Assembly (NCBI GenBank): GCA_963836005.1
Contig: CAWIHS010000002.1
Span: forward strand, 992,001 to 1,056,000
Direction: 5' to 3'
Source of the DNA: CAWIHS01 sp963836005
GTDB taxonomy: Bacteria; Pseudomonadota; Gammaproteobacteria; GRL18
Length of the DNA stretch: 64,000 bases
In this document: piece by piece, positions 53,819-62,581 of the stretch
Numbering within the stretch: position 1 is the first letter of the stretch
How the letters are laid out: every line of letters begins with the position of its first letter
Notes under the pieces: generated by a model
What the model was told of the DNA's origin: nothing
The model's database searches: none
What the model saw: the letters and a program-made list of their open reading frames with translations, nothing else
Position numbers and translations under genes: made by a program

Positions 53819-56554
53819 ATGGTCGCAAAAATTTTCAGAAAACTATTCGGTAGTCGCAATGATAGAGAAATTAAACGCTACAACAAGACCGTTGCAACTG
53901 TCAATGGCTTTGAAGAAGCAATGCAAAAGCTCAGCGATGATGAATTATCAGCCAAAACAGGTCATTTTAAACAACAATTAGCCGCTGGAAAAACTCTCGA
54001 AGATATTCTTCCGGAAGTTTTTGCTGCGATCCGAGAGGCCAGTCGGCGGGTGCTGGGAATGCGTCATTTTGACGTTCAGTTGATTGGAGCCATGGTGTTA
54101 AATGAAGGCAAAATTGCCGAGATGCGTACTGGTGAAGGTAAAACCCTGATGGCTACCCTGGCTGTTTATCTTAACGGCCTGAGCGGTAAAGGTGTGCATG
54201 TTGTTACTGTCAATGATTATCTGGCTGAGCGAGATGCCAAATGGATGAGCAGACTGTACAATTTTATGGGTATGAGTGTAGGGGTTATCCTCTCAGAGCA
54301 GGACGCTGATCAAAAACGTCTGGCCTATGCTCAGGATATAACTTACGGGACCAATAATGAGTTTGGTTTCGACTATTTACGTGACAATATGGCTTTCTCC
54401 TCGGAGCAGAAAGTCCAGCGTGAACTGAATTTTGCCATTGTGGATGAGGTCGACTCGATCCTGATTGATGAAGCCAGAACCCCGCTGATTATTTCCGGGC
54501 CGGCTGAAGATAACGCAGAAATTTATATGCGCGTGAATAAACTGATCCCTCACTTGCAACAGCAGGAAAAAGTAGAATCTCTCGAAGATGAAGTTGAGCC
54601 TCCGGGTGATTTTAGCGTAGACGAAAAAAACAAGCAGGTACTGCTGTCAAACGCAGGTCATCAAAAAGTTGAAGAACTGCTGGTGTCAGAAGGGTTACTC
54701 AAGGCAGACGAGAGCCTTTATGATACGGGCAATATTATCCTGGTGCACCATATTAATGCGGCTCTCAGAGCTCACAGCCTGTTTACTAAAAATGTGGATT
54801 ATATCGTCAGCAATGGTGAAGTTATTATTGTGGATGAATTTACCGGCCGTACCATGCCGGGCAGACGATGGTCTGACGGACTGCATCAGGCTGTTGAAGC
54901 CAAAGAAGGTGTTAATGTCCAGCTTGAGAATCAAACACTGGCTTCCATTACTTTCCAGAATTTATTCCGCTTGTATAAAAAACTTTCCGGAATGACCGGT
55001 ACCGCAGATACAGAAGCCTTCGAATTTCAGCAAATTTACGCGCTCGAAGTGATAGTCATTCCGACTAATCAGCCGGCACAACGAAAAGATAATGGCGATC
55101 TAATTTATCTCACCCAGGAAGAAAAATTTGCCGCCATTATTGAAGATATCAAGGACTGCCAGCAAAGAGAACAGCCGGTGCTGGTTGGAACGGCCTCCAT
55201 TGAAGTATCTGAACTATTATCAGCTGCGCTGGACAAAGAGAACATTAAGCACGAAGTCCTGAATGCTAAACAGCATGCCCGTGAAGCTCAAATCATTGTC
55301 CAGGCTGGACAGCCGGGTGCAGTGACTATTGCCACCAATATGGCTGGTCGCGGTACCGATATCGTGCTGGGCGGCAATACTGAGGCGGAAATCAGTAATC
55401 TCGAAAATCCCGATGATACCACCATACAGAAAATGCGCGAGGAGTGGCAAAAACTGCATCAACAGGTGGTTAATAGCGGTGGTTTACATATTATTGGTAC
55501 AGAAAGGCATGAATCGCGACGTATTGATAATCAGTTAAGAGGTCGCTCAGGCCGTCAGGGGGATCCCGGTTCTTCTCGTTTTTACCTGTCACTTGAAGAC
55601 AGTCTGATGAGGATCTTTGCTTCAGATAAAATGGCCGGTCTGATGCGTAAACTGGGCATGGAAAAAGGCGAGGCAATAGAGCATAAATGGGTTTCCCGCT
55701 CTATCGAAAATGCCCAGCGCAAGGTCGAAGGACATAACTTCGATATACGTAAGCAACTGCTCGAATATGATGATGTAGCCAATGACCAGCGTAAGGTGAT
55801 TTATAGCCAGCGTAATGAATTGATGTCTACTGAAGACATCTCTGAGATTGTCGTTGATATCCGCAGAGATGTTATTAATGATTTTATCGATGGCTATATT
55901 CCGCCTGAAAGTATCGAAGATCAGTGGGACGTACCAGGTCTGGAGCAGGGACTGGTATCTGAATTTGCTATGGAGTTGCCGGTTGGTCAATGGCTCGATG
56001 AGGATGACAATCTGCATGAAGAAACGTTGCGGGAACGTATTTTAGATCAGTTTGTGAAGCAGCATGAGGCAAAAGAAAACTTTGTTGGTGCTGAAAATAT
56101 GCGTAAAATTGAAAAGGGTATTATGCTTGAAGTTCTGGATGGTCTCTGGAAAGAGCACCTTGCAACCATGGATTATCTGCGTAAAGGGATTGGATTGCGC
56201 GGTTATGCGCAGAAAAACCCCAAGCAGGAATACAAGCGTGAATCTTTTGAATTGTTTTCTGATCTGCTGGAAAGGATCAAGCATGATGTCATAACTTATT
56301 TGAGCAAAATGCAGATTGCGACACAACCGGATGTGGAAGAATTTGCACATCATGAACAGCCTGAAATGAACTATCAGCATGATGAGATAAATGCACTCGA
56401 CGAGGCAGAAAGCAAGGCAGAAAACGCAGAAGAAGTAGAAAAACACCAGGTTCAGCAGCCTTTTGTACGTGCAGGACAAAAAGTAGGACGCAATCAGCCC
56501 TGTCCTTGCGGATCAGGAAAAAAATACAAGCAGTGCTGTGGCAAATTAAGTTGA
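53819..56554 (+). CDS. secA: preprotein translocase ATPase SecA
   Basis: A 911-residue SecA (E. coli 901), the motor of the Sec pathway. The start M-V-A-K-I-F-R-K-L-F-G-S is chosen; an upstream in-frame TTG would add 35 atypical residues. Walker A is M-R-T-G-E-G-K-T-L, the DEAD-box-like V-D-E-V-D-S-I-L-I-D-E-A-R-T is intact, and the C-terminal zinc-binding C-P-C-G-S-G-K-K-Y-K-Q-C-C-G binds SecB. No SecM-like arrest peptide was found in the 146 bases upstream. Confidence 0.97.
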   Translation: MVAKIFRKLFGSRNDREIKRYNKTVATVNGFEEAMQKLSDDELSAKTGHFKQQLAAGKTLEDILPEVFAAIREASRRVLGMRHFDVQLIGAMVLNEGKIAEMRTGEGKTLMATLAVYLNGLSGKGVHVVTVNDYLAERDAKWMSRLYNFMGMSVGVILSEQDADQKRLAYAQDITYGTNNEFGFDYLRDNMAFSSEQKVQRELNFAIVDEVDSILIDEARTPLIISGPAEDNAEIYMRVNKLIPHLQQQEKVESLEDEVEPPGDFSVDEKNKQVLLSNAGHQKVEELLVSEGLLKADESLYDTGNIILVHHINAALRAHSLFTKNVDYIVSNGEVIIVDEFTGRTMPGRRWSDGLHQAVEAKEGVNVQLENQTLASITFQNLFRLYKKLSGMTGTADTEAFEFQQIYALEVIVIPTNQPAQRKDNGDLIYLTQEEKFAAIIEDIKDCQQREQPVLVGTASIEVSELLSAALDKENIKHEVLNAKQHAREAQIIVQAGQPGAVTIATNMAGRGTDIVLGGNTEAEISNLENPDDTTIQKMREEWQKLHQQVVNSGGLHIIGTERHESRRIDNQLRGRSGRQGDPGSSRFYLSLEDSLMRIFASDKMAGLMRKLGMEKGEAIEHKWVSRSIENAQRKVEGHNFDIRKQLLEYDDVANDQRKVIYSQRNELMSTEDISEIVVDIRRDVINDFIDGYIPPESIEDQWDVPGLEQGLVSEFAMELPVGQWLDEDDNLHEETLRERILDQFVKQHEAKENFVGAENMRKIEKGIMLEVLDGLWKEHLATMDYLRKGIGLRGYAQKNPKQEYKRESFELFSDLLERIKHDVITYLSKMQIATQPDVEEFAHHEQPEMNYQHDEINALDEAESKAENAEEVEKHQVQQPFVRAGQKVGRNQPCPCGSGKKYKQCCGKLS

Positions 56555-56588
56555 TTTGCACAATAATATCCATTACGGGAGCGTACAT

Positions 56589-56818
56589 AGGTACTTAAGG
56601 AGAATCGGGTATTTGTTGCAGAAGACGCCGTAAATATATCCCTGGTCGTTCCCGGCATCCTGCCTGACACGACACTTTTACTTCCCTGTACATCGTAAGC
56701 TTGGATGTGGCATGACCACCATGGGTGGTGGAAATGCATGCGAGAGGCAGGAGCAATTATCTGTCTTGCATAAAAACCTGATATCAAGCACGATCTTAAA
56801 GATACGCTGAGTAGATAC
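56589..56818. repeat. MITE-like repeat, copy 5 (secA-argJ gap)
   Basis: The right end TACGCTGAGTAGATAC (56803-56818) matches the family end with two differences. Left interior TTTGTTGCAGAAGACGCCGT is identical to copy 1. The part with CATGACCACCAT, GGTGGAAATGCATGCGAGAG and GCAGGAGC is the reverse complement of the centre of copy 1, so the centre is inverted relative to the left flank. The left terminal repeat is reduced. It occupies nearly all of the 298-base secA-argJ gap. Confidence 0.7.
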
Positions 56819-56852
56819 CTTGTATATTTATTAAAGACAAACCGGAATTCAA

Positions 56853-58070
56853 ATGTCTGTAACAGCAAATCTACCCACTATGTACCCTGTCAAAGGTTTT
56901 CAGCTCGGAACGGCCAGTGCCGGAATTAAAGTCAGCGGACGCCGCGATGTGGTTGTGATGGGATTTGATAAATCGGCCACAGTCGCTGGTGTGTTTACTC
57001 AAAATGCCTTTTCTGCTGCGCCCGTACAGGTGGCAAAAAAACATCTGCATCTGGGAGCTATTGAGTATTTCGTGATTAATACGGGTAATGCGAATGCCGG
57101 AATGGGTGAGCAAGGCATACAGGACGCGCTAAGTACCTGCCAGGCCCTGGCAGATACAACTCATAGCGACATCACGTCTATATTACCATTTTCTACCGGG
57201 GTGATTGGTGAAAAGCTTGCTGTTGAGAAATTGATGGCGGCATTACCTGAAGCTGTCGACAATATGTCTGAAAATCACTGGCAGCAGGCAGCAGAAGGGA
57301 TTTTAACCACGGACACAGTGGCCAAAGGTGCTTCTGCCAGATTTGAACTCGCTGGACAACTAGTGACTATTACCGGGATATGCAAAGGTTCCGGGATGAT
57401 ACGCCCCGATATGGCTACCATGCTGGCATTTATTGCTACAGACGCTGCTATAGACAAAGGCGTACTGCAAAAATTACTCAAGCAAGCTGTGGACTGCTCA
57501 TTCAATAAAATAACGATCGACGGAGATACATCAACCAATGATGCCTGTCTGTTAGTGGCCACGGGGGCTTCAAATTCGCCCCTGATTGACAGCATACAGC
57601 ATGCGGATTACCCAGCCTTGCAAACTGCCGTCAATGAAGTATTCCAGACACTGGCCAAGGCCATAGTGCTTGATGGTGAGGGTGCAACAAAACTGATCAA
57701 CATCAAGATTCAGGGAGGTGCTGACGATGAAGAATGTAATGCGGTCGCTTACACCATCGCGCATTCTCCGCTGGTGAAAACAGCCTTCTTTGCCAGTGAT
57801 CCAAATTGGGGCAGAATTCTCGCTGCTGTTGGTCGTGCTGGAGTTAAAGATCTTAATATAGAAATGGTTGAAATTTTCCTTGATGATCTTTGCCTGGTAA
57901 GGGGTGGTGGCAGGGCACAGGGGTATACTGAAGAAAAAGCACAGACTATTATGGATCAAAAGGAAATCACTATCAGCGTGAAGCTGAACCGCGGGACGCA
58001 TTGCTGCGAAATATGGACCTGCGATCTGTCCTATGACTACGTGAAGATCAATGCTGAGTACCGCACTTAA
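56853..58070 (+). CDS. argJ: bifunctional glutamate N-acetyltransferase/amino-acid acetyltransferase ArgJ
   Basis: A 405-residue ArgJ that recycles acetyl groups in arginine biosynthesis and is autocleaved before the conserved threonine in M-A-T-M-L-A-F-I (the segment D-M-A-T-M-L). G-I-C-K-G-S-G-M-I is the preceding loop. The C-terminus C-D-L-S-Y-D-Y-V-K-I-N-A-E-Y-R-T is standard. Position after secA is conserved in related genomes. The next gene starts six bases after its stop. Confidence 0.96.
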   Translation: MSVTANLPTMYPVKGFQLGTASAGIKVSGRRDVVVMGFDKSATVAGVFTQNAFSAAPVQVAKKHLHLGAIEYFVINTGNANAGMGEQGIQDALSTCQALADTTHSDITSILPFSTGVIGEKLAVEKLMAALPEAVDNMSENHWQQAAEGILTTDTVAKGASARFELAGQLVTITGICKGSGMIRPDMATMLAFIATDAAIDKGVLQKLLKQAVDCSFNKITIDGDTSTNDACLLVATGASNSPLIDSIQHADYPALQTAVNEVFQTLAKAIVLDGEGATKLINIKIQGGADDEECNAVAYTIAHSPLVKTAFFASDPNWGRILAAVGRAGVKDLNIEMVEIFLDDLCLVRGGGRAQGYTEEKAQTIMDQKEITISVKLNRGTHCCEIWTCDLSYDYVKINAEYRT

Positions 58071-58075
58071 TCGTC

Positions 58076-59122
58076 ATGCAAAAGTCTCAGGGAATATTGG
58101 GAGACAGTATTGTCCATGTCGCAGTCGCAGTAATTATTCATCATCATCAAGTGCTGATCGCCAGACGTCCCTCGCATCTCCACCAGGGCGGTTTGTGGGA
58201 ATTCCCCGGCGGTAAAGTTGAACAGGGAGAAACAGTCAAACAGTCCCTGTGCAGGGAAATTCAGGAAGAACTGGGCATCGACATCATTCACTGTGAGCCC
58301 ATGATCAAAGTTTTGTATCATTATGAGGATAAGAGTGTTTTACTGGATACCTGGAGGGTCAACCAGTTCAAGGGCAGGGATTATATCTCTGATTCGCGGT
58401 CAACCGGTATGGAGCAACAAATCGTTCAATGGGTAGACATTGATAAATTAAAGCAATATCGTTTTCCGGCGGCTAATAAACCCATCCTTACCGCAGTTCA
58501 GCTTCCAGATGAATATCTGATCACCCCGGATGCAGCATATACGCAGACTTTTTTAGCTGAGTTGCAAAAGACTTTAAATGCAGCTGCGCAGTCAGGGACA
58601 TCAAGACCGCCATTGATACAATTGCGCATAAAATCACTTCCGGCCAGGGTGCTGCCAGCATTAGTTATTGAGTGTTGTGAAATAGCCCATGAGGTAAATG
58701 CCAGACTTATTTTGAATGCGGGCATGATGAATCATGCCGAATTAACATCCACTACGCGTTTAAAGCTGTTGAAACTAGCCGATGGGCTGCATCTGCCCGC
58801 TAGTCAGCTATCAGATCATGTTACAATTGAGCAATATCGGCAAAACTTTACCGATAAACTGCTTGCGGCATCCTGTCATAATCGATACGAAATTGAATTG
58901 GCGAACAGGTATCAGATGGATTTTATCGTCCTGTCGCCTGTATGCCAGACCCGCTCACACGCAGATGCTTTACCGCTGGGATGGGAACGATTTAGTGAAC
59001 TCGTTGAAGAGGTACAACTTCCAGCCTATGCCCTGGGTGGCCTTGGCAGGCAGGATATTAATAAAGCGAAACGATGTGGTGCACAGGGAGTAGCAGCCAT
59101 AAGTTCATACTGGGTAAAGTGA
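58076..59122 (+). CDS. mutT: MutT Nudix hydrolase fused to a thiamine phosphate synthase-like domain
   Basis: A 348-residue two-domain protein. The N-terminal Nudix domain (about 1-135) has the box G-G-K-V-E-Q-G-E-T with R-E-I-Q-E-E-L-G (45-67), and 8-oxo-dGTP hydrolysis is expected. The C-terminal TIM-barrel-like part (about 175-348, with L-I-L-N-A-G, G-L-H-L-P-A-S and A-L-G-G-L) is ThiE-like; in this known fusion family the ThiE domain is not proven to make thiamine phosphate. It starts six bases after argJ. Confidence 0.92.
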   Translation: MQKSQGILGDSIVHVAVAVIIHHHQVLIARRPSHLHQGGLWEFPGGKVEQGETVKQSLCREIQEELGIDIIHCEPMIKVLYHYEDKSVLLDTWRVNQFKGRDYISDSRSTGMEQQIVQWVDIDKLKQYRFPAANKPILTAVQLPDEYLITPDAAYTQTFLAELQKTLNAAAQSGTSRPPLIQLRIKSLPARVLPALVIECCEIAHEVNARLILNAGMMNHAELTSTTRLKLLKLADGLHLPASQLSDHVTIEQYRQNFTDKLLAASCHNRYEIELANRYQMDFIVLSPVCQTRSHADALPLGWERFSELVEEVQLPAYALGGLGRQDINKAKRCGAQGVAAISSYWVK

Positions 59123-59185
59123 ACCTGATCTCGGGATAAGAATACTCTGGTTACGATTTAACTGAGTTAAAAGGTACGAAAAGAT

Positions 59186-59743
59186 TTGAGCAACAATGAT
59201 TCAGGGCATGAATCAGCCAATAAATCAGGAAATGTTGTGAATAATAAATATGTCCGTTTACTGTTTATCAGTCTGGTCATCGTAATCGCACTGTCGTTTA
59301 TCCAGGACTTCGGTGATTTTCTTGATGAAAATTCTGAAAATGTCGTCAAGCTGGGGGTAAACCGTCAGTGTAAACCTACGCGGGGTATTTGCAGTGCATC
59401 TATTATTGAAAATTCTGAGAGTAAACGTATTAGTTTCGCTATTCTTGGAGCTGTATTAGCTGAGAAGAAGTTTAGCGTTAATATCCGCGCCAGTGGTTTT
59501 GAATTTGAGGGTATTCAATCCGTTGTAGTTTCATTTGAAATGCTTGATTCAGATTTAGAACCTCATCCGGTGAGTTTTTCTCCCGTTAAACATCAGGCTC
59601 AAATTGTACCGGAAAACTGGAGCGCTGAGGTTGTTTTACCGAATCCTCCTGAACAAAGAACTGACTGGATCGCGGTGGTCAATCTGACATCTTCAAAAAA
59701 AGTCTACCAGGCAGAATTTCCCTTTAATCAGACCCGCGAATAA
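59186..59743 (+). CDS. predicted membrane-anchored protein of unknown function
   Basis: A 185-residue protein with one N-terminal membrane segment (residues 24-40, L-L-F-I-S-L-V-I-V-I-A-L-S-F-I) followed by about 140 residues predicted outside the cytoplasm. Two cysteines near the start (C-K-P-T-R-G-I-C) could form a disulfide. No known catalytic motif. The start is TTG at 59186 with AAGG upstream. It is convergent with yacG. I do not recognise the family. Confidence 0.65.
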   Translation: MSNNDSGHESANKSGNVVNNKYVRLLFISLVIVIALSFIQDFGDFLDENSENVVKLGVNRQCKPTRGICSASIIENSESKRISFAILGAVLAEKKFSVNIRASGFEFEGIQSVVVSFEMLDSDLEPHPVSFSPVKHQAQIVPENWSAEVVLPNPPEQRTDWIAVVNLTSSKKVYQAEFPFNQTRE

Positions 59744-59772
59744 GCCTTCGAACTCAAACTGAATCAGGGCAT

Positions 59773-59970
59773 TTAATCTCTGCTATGCTCCTCTGCTTGC
59801 TGATCTTCCTGCTGCCGGGCGGGTTCCCCCTTGATCCGGTGTTCTTCACTGGCCCAGGCCCCCAAATCTATTTGTTTACACCTTTCGCAGCAAAAAGGAC
59901 TCCAGGGTTTTGACTGATAATAGTCATGCTGTTTATGACAGGCTGGACAGTTAATTTGTATTTTTTTCAT
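59773..59970 (-). CDS. yacG: DNA gyrase inhibitor YacG (zinc-binding)
   Basis: A 65-residue YacG. A four-cysteine zinc site is formed by C-P-A-C near residue 8 and C-C-E-R-C near residue 27, followed by an acidic C-terminal tail. In E. coli YacG binds GyrB and inhibits gyrase. It lies between zapD and the preceding convergent gene, in the conserved coaE-zapD-yacG order. Confidence 0.93.
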   Translation of the reverse strand: MKKIQINCPACHKQHDYYQSKPWSPFCCERCKQIDLGAWASEEHRIKGEPARQQEDQQAEEHSRD

Positions 59971-60003
59971 GATGAGAAAATAGATTGATTTGCAATTTAT
60001 TGT

Positions 60004-60771
60004 TTACAGGGCACAGCAGGAGAGCTGAAAATTCACCGGTTCAGAGGTCGGAGAAGACTTTTCACTGAATGAAGGGATCATAAAACGCACACAAAAGCGG
60101 TGTTTTCCGCCGCTGATTTCAGCAAAATAGGCTGATTTTTCAGGTAATATGACGCGTATCAGTTGAAATGGTGTGCTGCTATCCAGCGGCTGCTGGTAAA
60201 AGCCTTCTTTTGCCTGGACCGGGGTGTTAATGGCACTGTCTCTCAATAAACTGAGCACCAGATCTATGGACAATCGATAGTGTTCCATGTAATTTAACCA
60301 GGTTTCCTGCAGCTGAATGCGCTGCTCGGGTTCCTGCTTAAGCCAGAAATTATAGGCAGGCATATCAAAGTCACAGGTACCTCCAGGGACAGATTCACGC
60401 TGACGTATATTTTTCAGTAATTCATTCTTGCTCAGGTCAGCATGCAGTGCCTTAGGCATGGATTTAAGGGTTTGAGAATAGTTTTTAAGTTTGTTAAGGG
60501 TTTCATCCAGAATCGATGAATCAACATCAGGACTGGCACTAATCGCTATAAGCGCTTTGCTCTGTCGTTCCAGCTCTTTAATAAGTTCTGAGCGTAAATC
60601 AATACGGCTGATAATATTGATAATATCCAGAATACTGCTGATGGTGGCTCTGCTGTCCCAGACAGAATACCCACGCATGGAATATCTGGCCTGTTGGAAA
60701 AGAAATTCCAGACGTAAAAAAGAGCGAATCCGTTCATTTAAGGGAAGTTCGTAAATAGTGTAATTGGTCAC
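60004..60771 (-). CDS. zapD: cell division protein ZapD
   Basis: A 255-residue ZapD (YacF) that crosslinks FtsZ filaments by binding their C-terminal peptide. Y-E-L-P-L-N-E-R-I-R-S-F-L-R-L-E at the N-terminus is characteristic. The protein is mainly helical N-terminally with a C-terminal beta domain. It lies between coaE and yacG on the same strand. There is a 174-base gap to coaE. Confidence 0.94.
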   Translation of the reverse strand: MTNYTIYELPLNERIRSFLRLEFLFQQARYSMRGYSVWDSRATISSILDIINIISRIDLRSELIKELERQSKALIAISASPDVDSSILDETLNKLKNYSQTLKSMPKALHADLSKNELLKNIRQRESVPGGTCDFDMPAYNFWLKQEPEQRIQLQETWLNYMEHYRLSIDLVLSLLRDSAINTPVQAKEGFYQQPLDSSTPFQLIRVILPEKSAYFAEISGGKHRFCVRFMIPSFSEKSSPTSEPVNFQLSCCAL

Positions 60772-60945
60772 GTGATTAAATGCTTCCGTGTTTATGCAAA
60801 ATACCAGTATTCTGAAGAAGGCTCGCCATTGAATATGTGCTGAACAGCAATTTGAAACTAACTATAAATGATCTGAAAAATTTTGACAATGTTTATGCTA
60901 TTTTCCATTATGTACAATATGCATGCAATAATGGCCGGAAATGAA

Positions 60946-61587
60946 TCAGCTTTTTGTCTCTTGAAGCAGTAATTGATGTATCTGCTGTACCTGCTTTTTT
61001 AAGTCTTCGGGCGTTCCTGCATTGTCGATGACATAATCGGCAGCGTCTAAACGTGTCTGGCGATCGACCTGAGAGTCTATAATAGCCTGGATCACCTCAG
61101 CTGAACTGTTATCGCGCCTCAGAGCGCGGGTTAATTGTTGTTCAACGCTTGAGTCTATAACCAGTACTTTGTCAAACGGGGGAGGGTGCACGGTTTCCAG
61201 CAGCTGTTGCCGGGTTTCGAGTAAAAGGGGAATGGCAATCAGGATATAGGGAGGAGACTGGGCTTTTATGTGATCTATCTGCTGAAAGATCTTCTCGTAA
61301 ACCAGCGGGTGAAGTATGGCTTCGAGTTGTTGTTTTTTTTGTCTGGATGAAAATACTGCCTGCCTTAATTCCACGCGCTTCAAGCTGCCGTCTGCAGCAA
61401 AATAATGCGCGCCGAACAGCTTCCTGACTTCAAGCAGGGCCTTCTCTGGCTGGTGATTTAGGGAACCGGACAATAGTTTTCTGGAAATGATGTCTGCGTC
61501 GATGATGGGAACACCGAGTTGTGAGAACAGCCCGCTGACGGTGGTTTTTCCACTGCCAATCCCCCCGGTTAAAGCAATCTTTAACAC
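60946..61587 (-). CDS. coaE: dephospho-CoA kinase CoaE
   Basis: A 213-residue P-loop kinase for the last step of coenzyme A synthesis. The Walker A is G-G-I-G-S-G-K-T-T at 8-16, and D-A-D near residue 31 and the R-R-D/D-Y-V-I-D-N motifs are in place. The start is GTG at 61587-61585, overlapping the pilD stop by one base (TAGTG), so it is translationally coupled to pilD. The pilD-coaE order is standard. Confidence 0.96.
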   Translation of the reverse strand: MLKIALTGGIGSGKTTVSGLFSQLGVPIIDADIISRKLLSGSLNHQPEKALLEVRKLFGAHYFAADGSLKRVELRQAVFSSRQKKQQLEAILHPLVYEKIFQQIDHIKAQSPPYILIAIPLLLETRQQLLETVHPPPFDKVLVIDSSVEQQLTRALRRDNSSAEVIQAIIDSQVDRQTRLDAADYVIDNAGTPEDLKKQVQQIHQLLLQETKS

Positions 61588-62495
61588 TATAGTCCCATCA
61601 TGTTTAAGTAAGCCTGCTGTAGTTGCTCACCCCAGATAAGGCTGATGTAGCCTGCGGCAGACAGATAAGGCCCAAATGGAATGGGGATATTTTTATCACG
61701 GCCACGAAAAATAATCAGGGATATCCCCAGTATTGCACCGGTCAGAGCCGAAAGCAGCAGGATCAAAGGCAACGACTGCCAGCCCAGCCAGGCTCCAAGC
61801 AATGCCAGTAACTTAAAATCACCAAAACCCATGCCTTCCTTGCCGGTCAGCAGCTTGAACAGCTGATAAACAGTCCACAGAATCAGATAGCCGGCTATAG
61901 CCCCAATTACGCTGGATTGAAGACTGGTTGGAGAGATGTGGATGAGGCTGATAAAAATCCCCAGCCATAACACAGGTAAAGTGATATTATCCGGCAGTAA
62001 TTGAGTGTCAAAATCAATCATGGTCAGAACAATCAATGCCCAGGTCAATATGATGGCTGCGAGCGTAAACCACTGCACACCATAAGTATAGGCAGCTATT
62101 AGTGACAAAATGGCGGTTAGCAGTTCTATGATTGGATAGCGGACTGATATCTTGCTCTTACAGGCGGAACATTTTCCTCGCAGCAACAGCCAGCTTATCA
62201 CTGGTATGTTTTCCCATACCGTGATTGGGTGAGCGCAGGCAGGGCATCTGGAGCGGGGAACCGATAAATTGAAAACTTCTGCTGCAGAATCTGCAACCTT
62301 TATCTGTATGTTTTTGTCATTGTTGTGATTGTCGTTTAAAAACTCTATACATTCGGTTTTCCATGCTCTGTTGAGCATAATGGGCAGCCTGTAGATCACG
62401 ACATTTAAAAAACTGCCGACCAGTAAACTTAACAAAAAAACTGAAAAAAGGAAAAAATCAGGATTTTCAAGCAGAAAATGACTCATAGAAGGCAT
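61587..62495 (-). CDS. pilD: prepilin peptidase PilD
   Basis: A 302-residue polytopic type IV prepilin peptidase and methyltransferase. The zinc-type tetra-cysteine motif C84-P-A-C87 and C109-S-A-C112 and catalytic aspartates in I-D-F-D-T and G-F-G-D-F-K-L are present. It cleaves pilins and type II secretion pseudopilins in the inner membrane. A 30-residue polar insertion (about 50-78) before the first CXXC is longer than in E. coli-like homologues. It follows pilC after an 86-base gap. Confidence 0.95.
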   Translation of the reverse strand: MPSMSHFLLENPDFFLFSVFLLSLLVGSFLNVVIYRLPIMLNRAWKTECIEFLNDNHNNDKNIQIKVADSAAEVFNLSVPRSRCPACAHPITVWENIPVISWLLLRGKCSACKSKISVRYPIIELLTAILSLIAAYTYGVQWFTLAAIILTWALIVLTMIDFDTQLLPDNITLPVLWLGIFISLIHISPTSLQSSVIGAIAGYLILWTVYQLFKLLTGKEGMGFGDFKLLALLGAWLGWQSLPLILLLSALTGAILGISLIIFRGRDKNIPIPFGPYLSAAGYISLIWGEQLQQAYLNMMGL

Positions 62496-62531
62496 GCTTT
62501 TATCTTTTATCTGAGGTTGTGGAGCGCAGAC

Positions 62532-62559
62532 AGAGTTATTATCGGCCGATAATAACTCT
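62532..62559. other. perfect 28-bp palindrome between pilC and pilD
   Basis: AGAGTTATTATCGG (62532-62545) is followed immediately by its exact reverse complement CCGATAATAACTCT (62546-62559). No T-run follows on the minus strand, the strand of the pil genes, so it is not a typical terminator. An operator for a dimeric regulator or an RNA processing site is possible. Confidence 0.7.
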
Positions 62560-62581
62560 TACAGGTATCTGGGTGGTAAAA

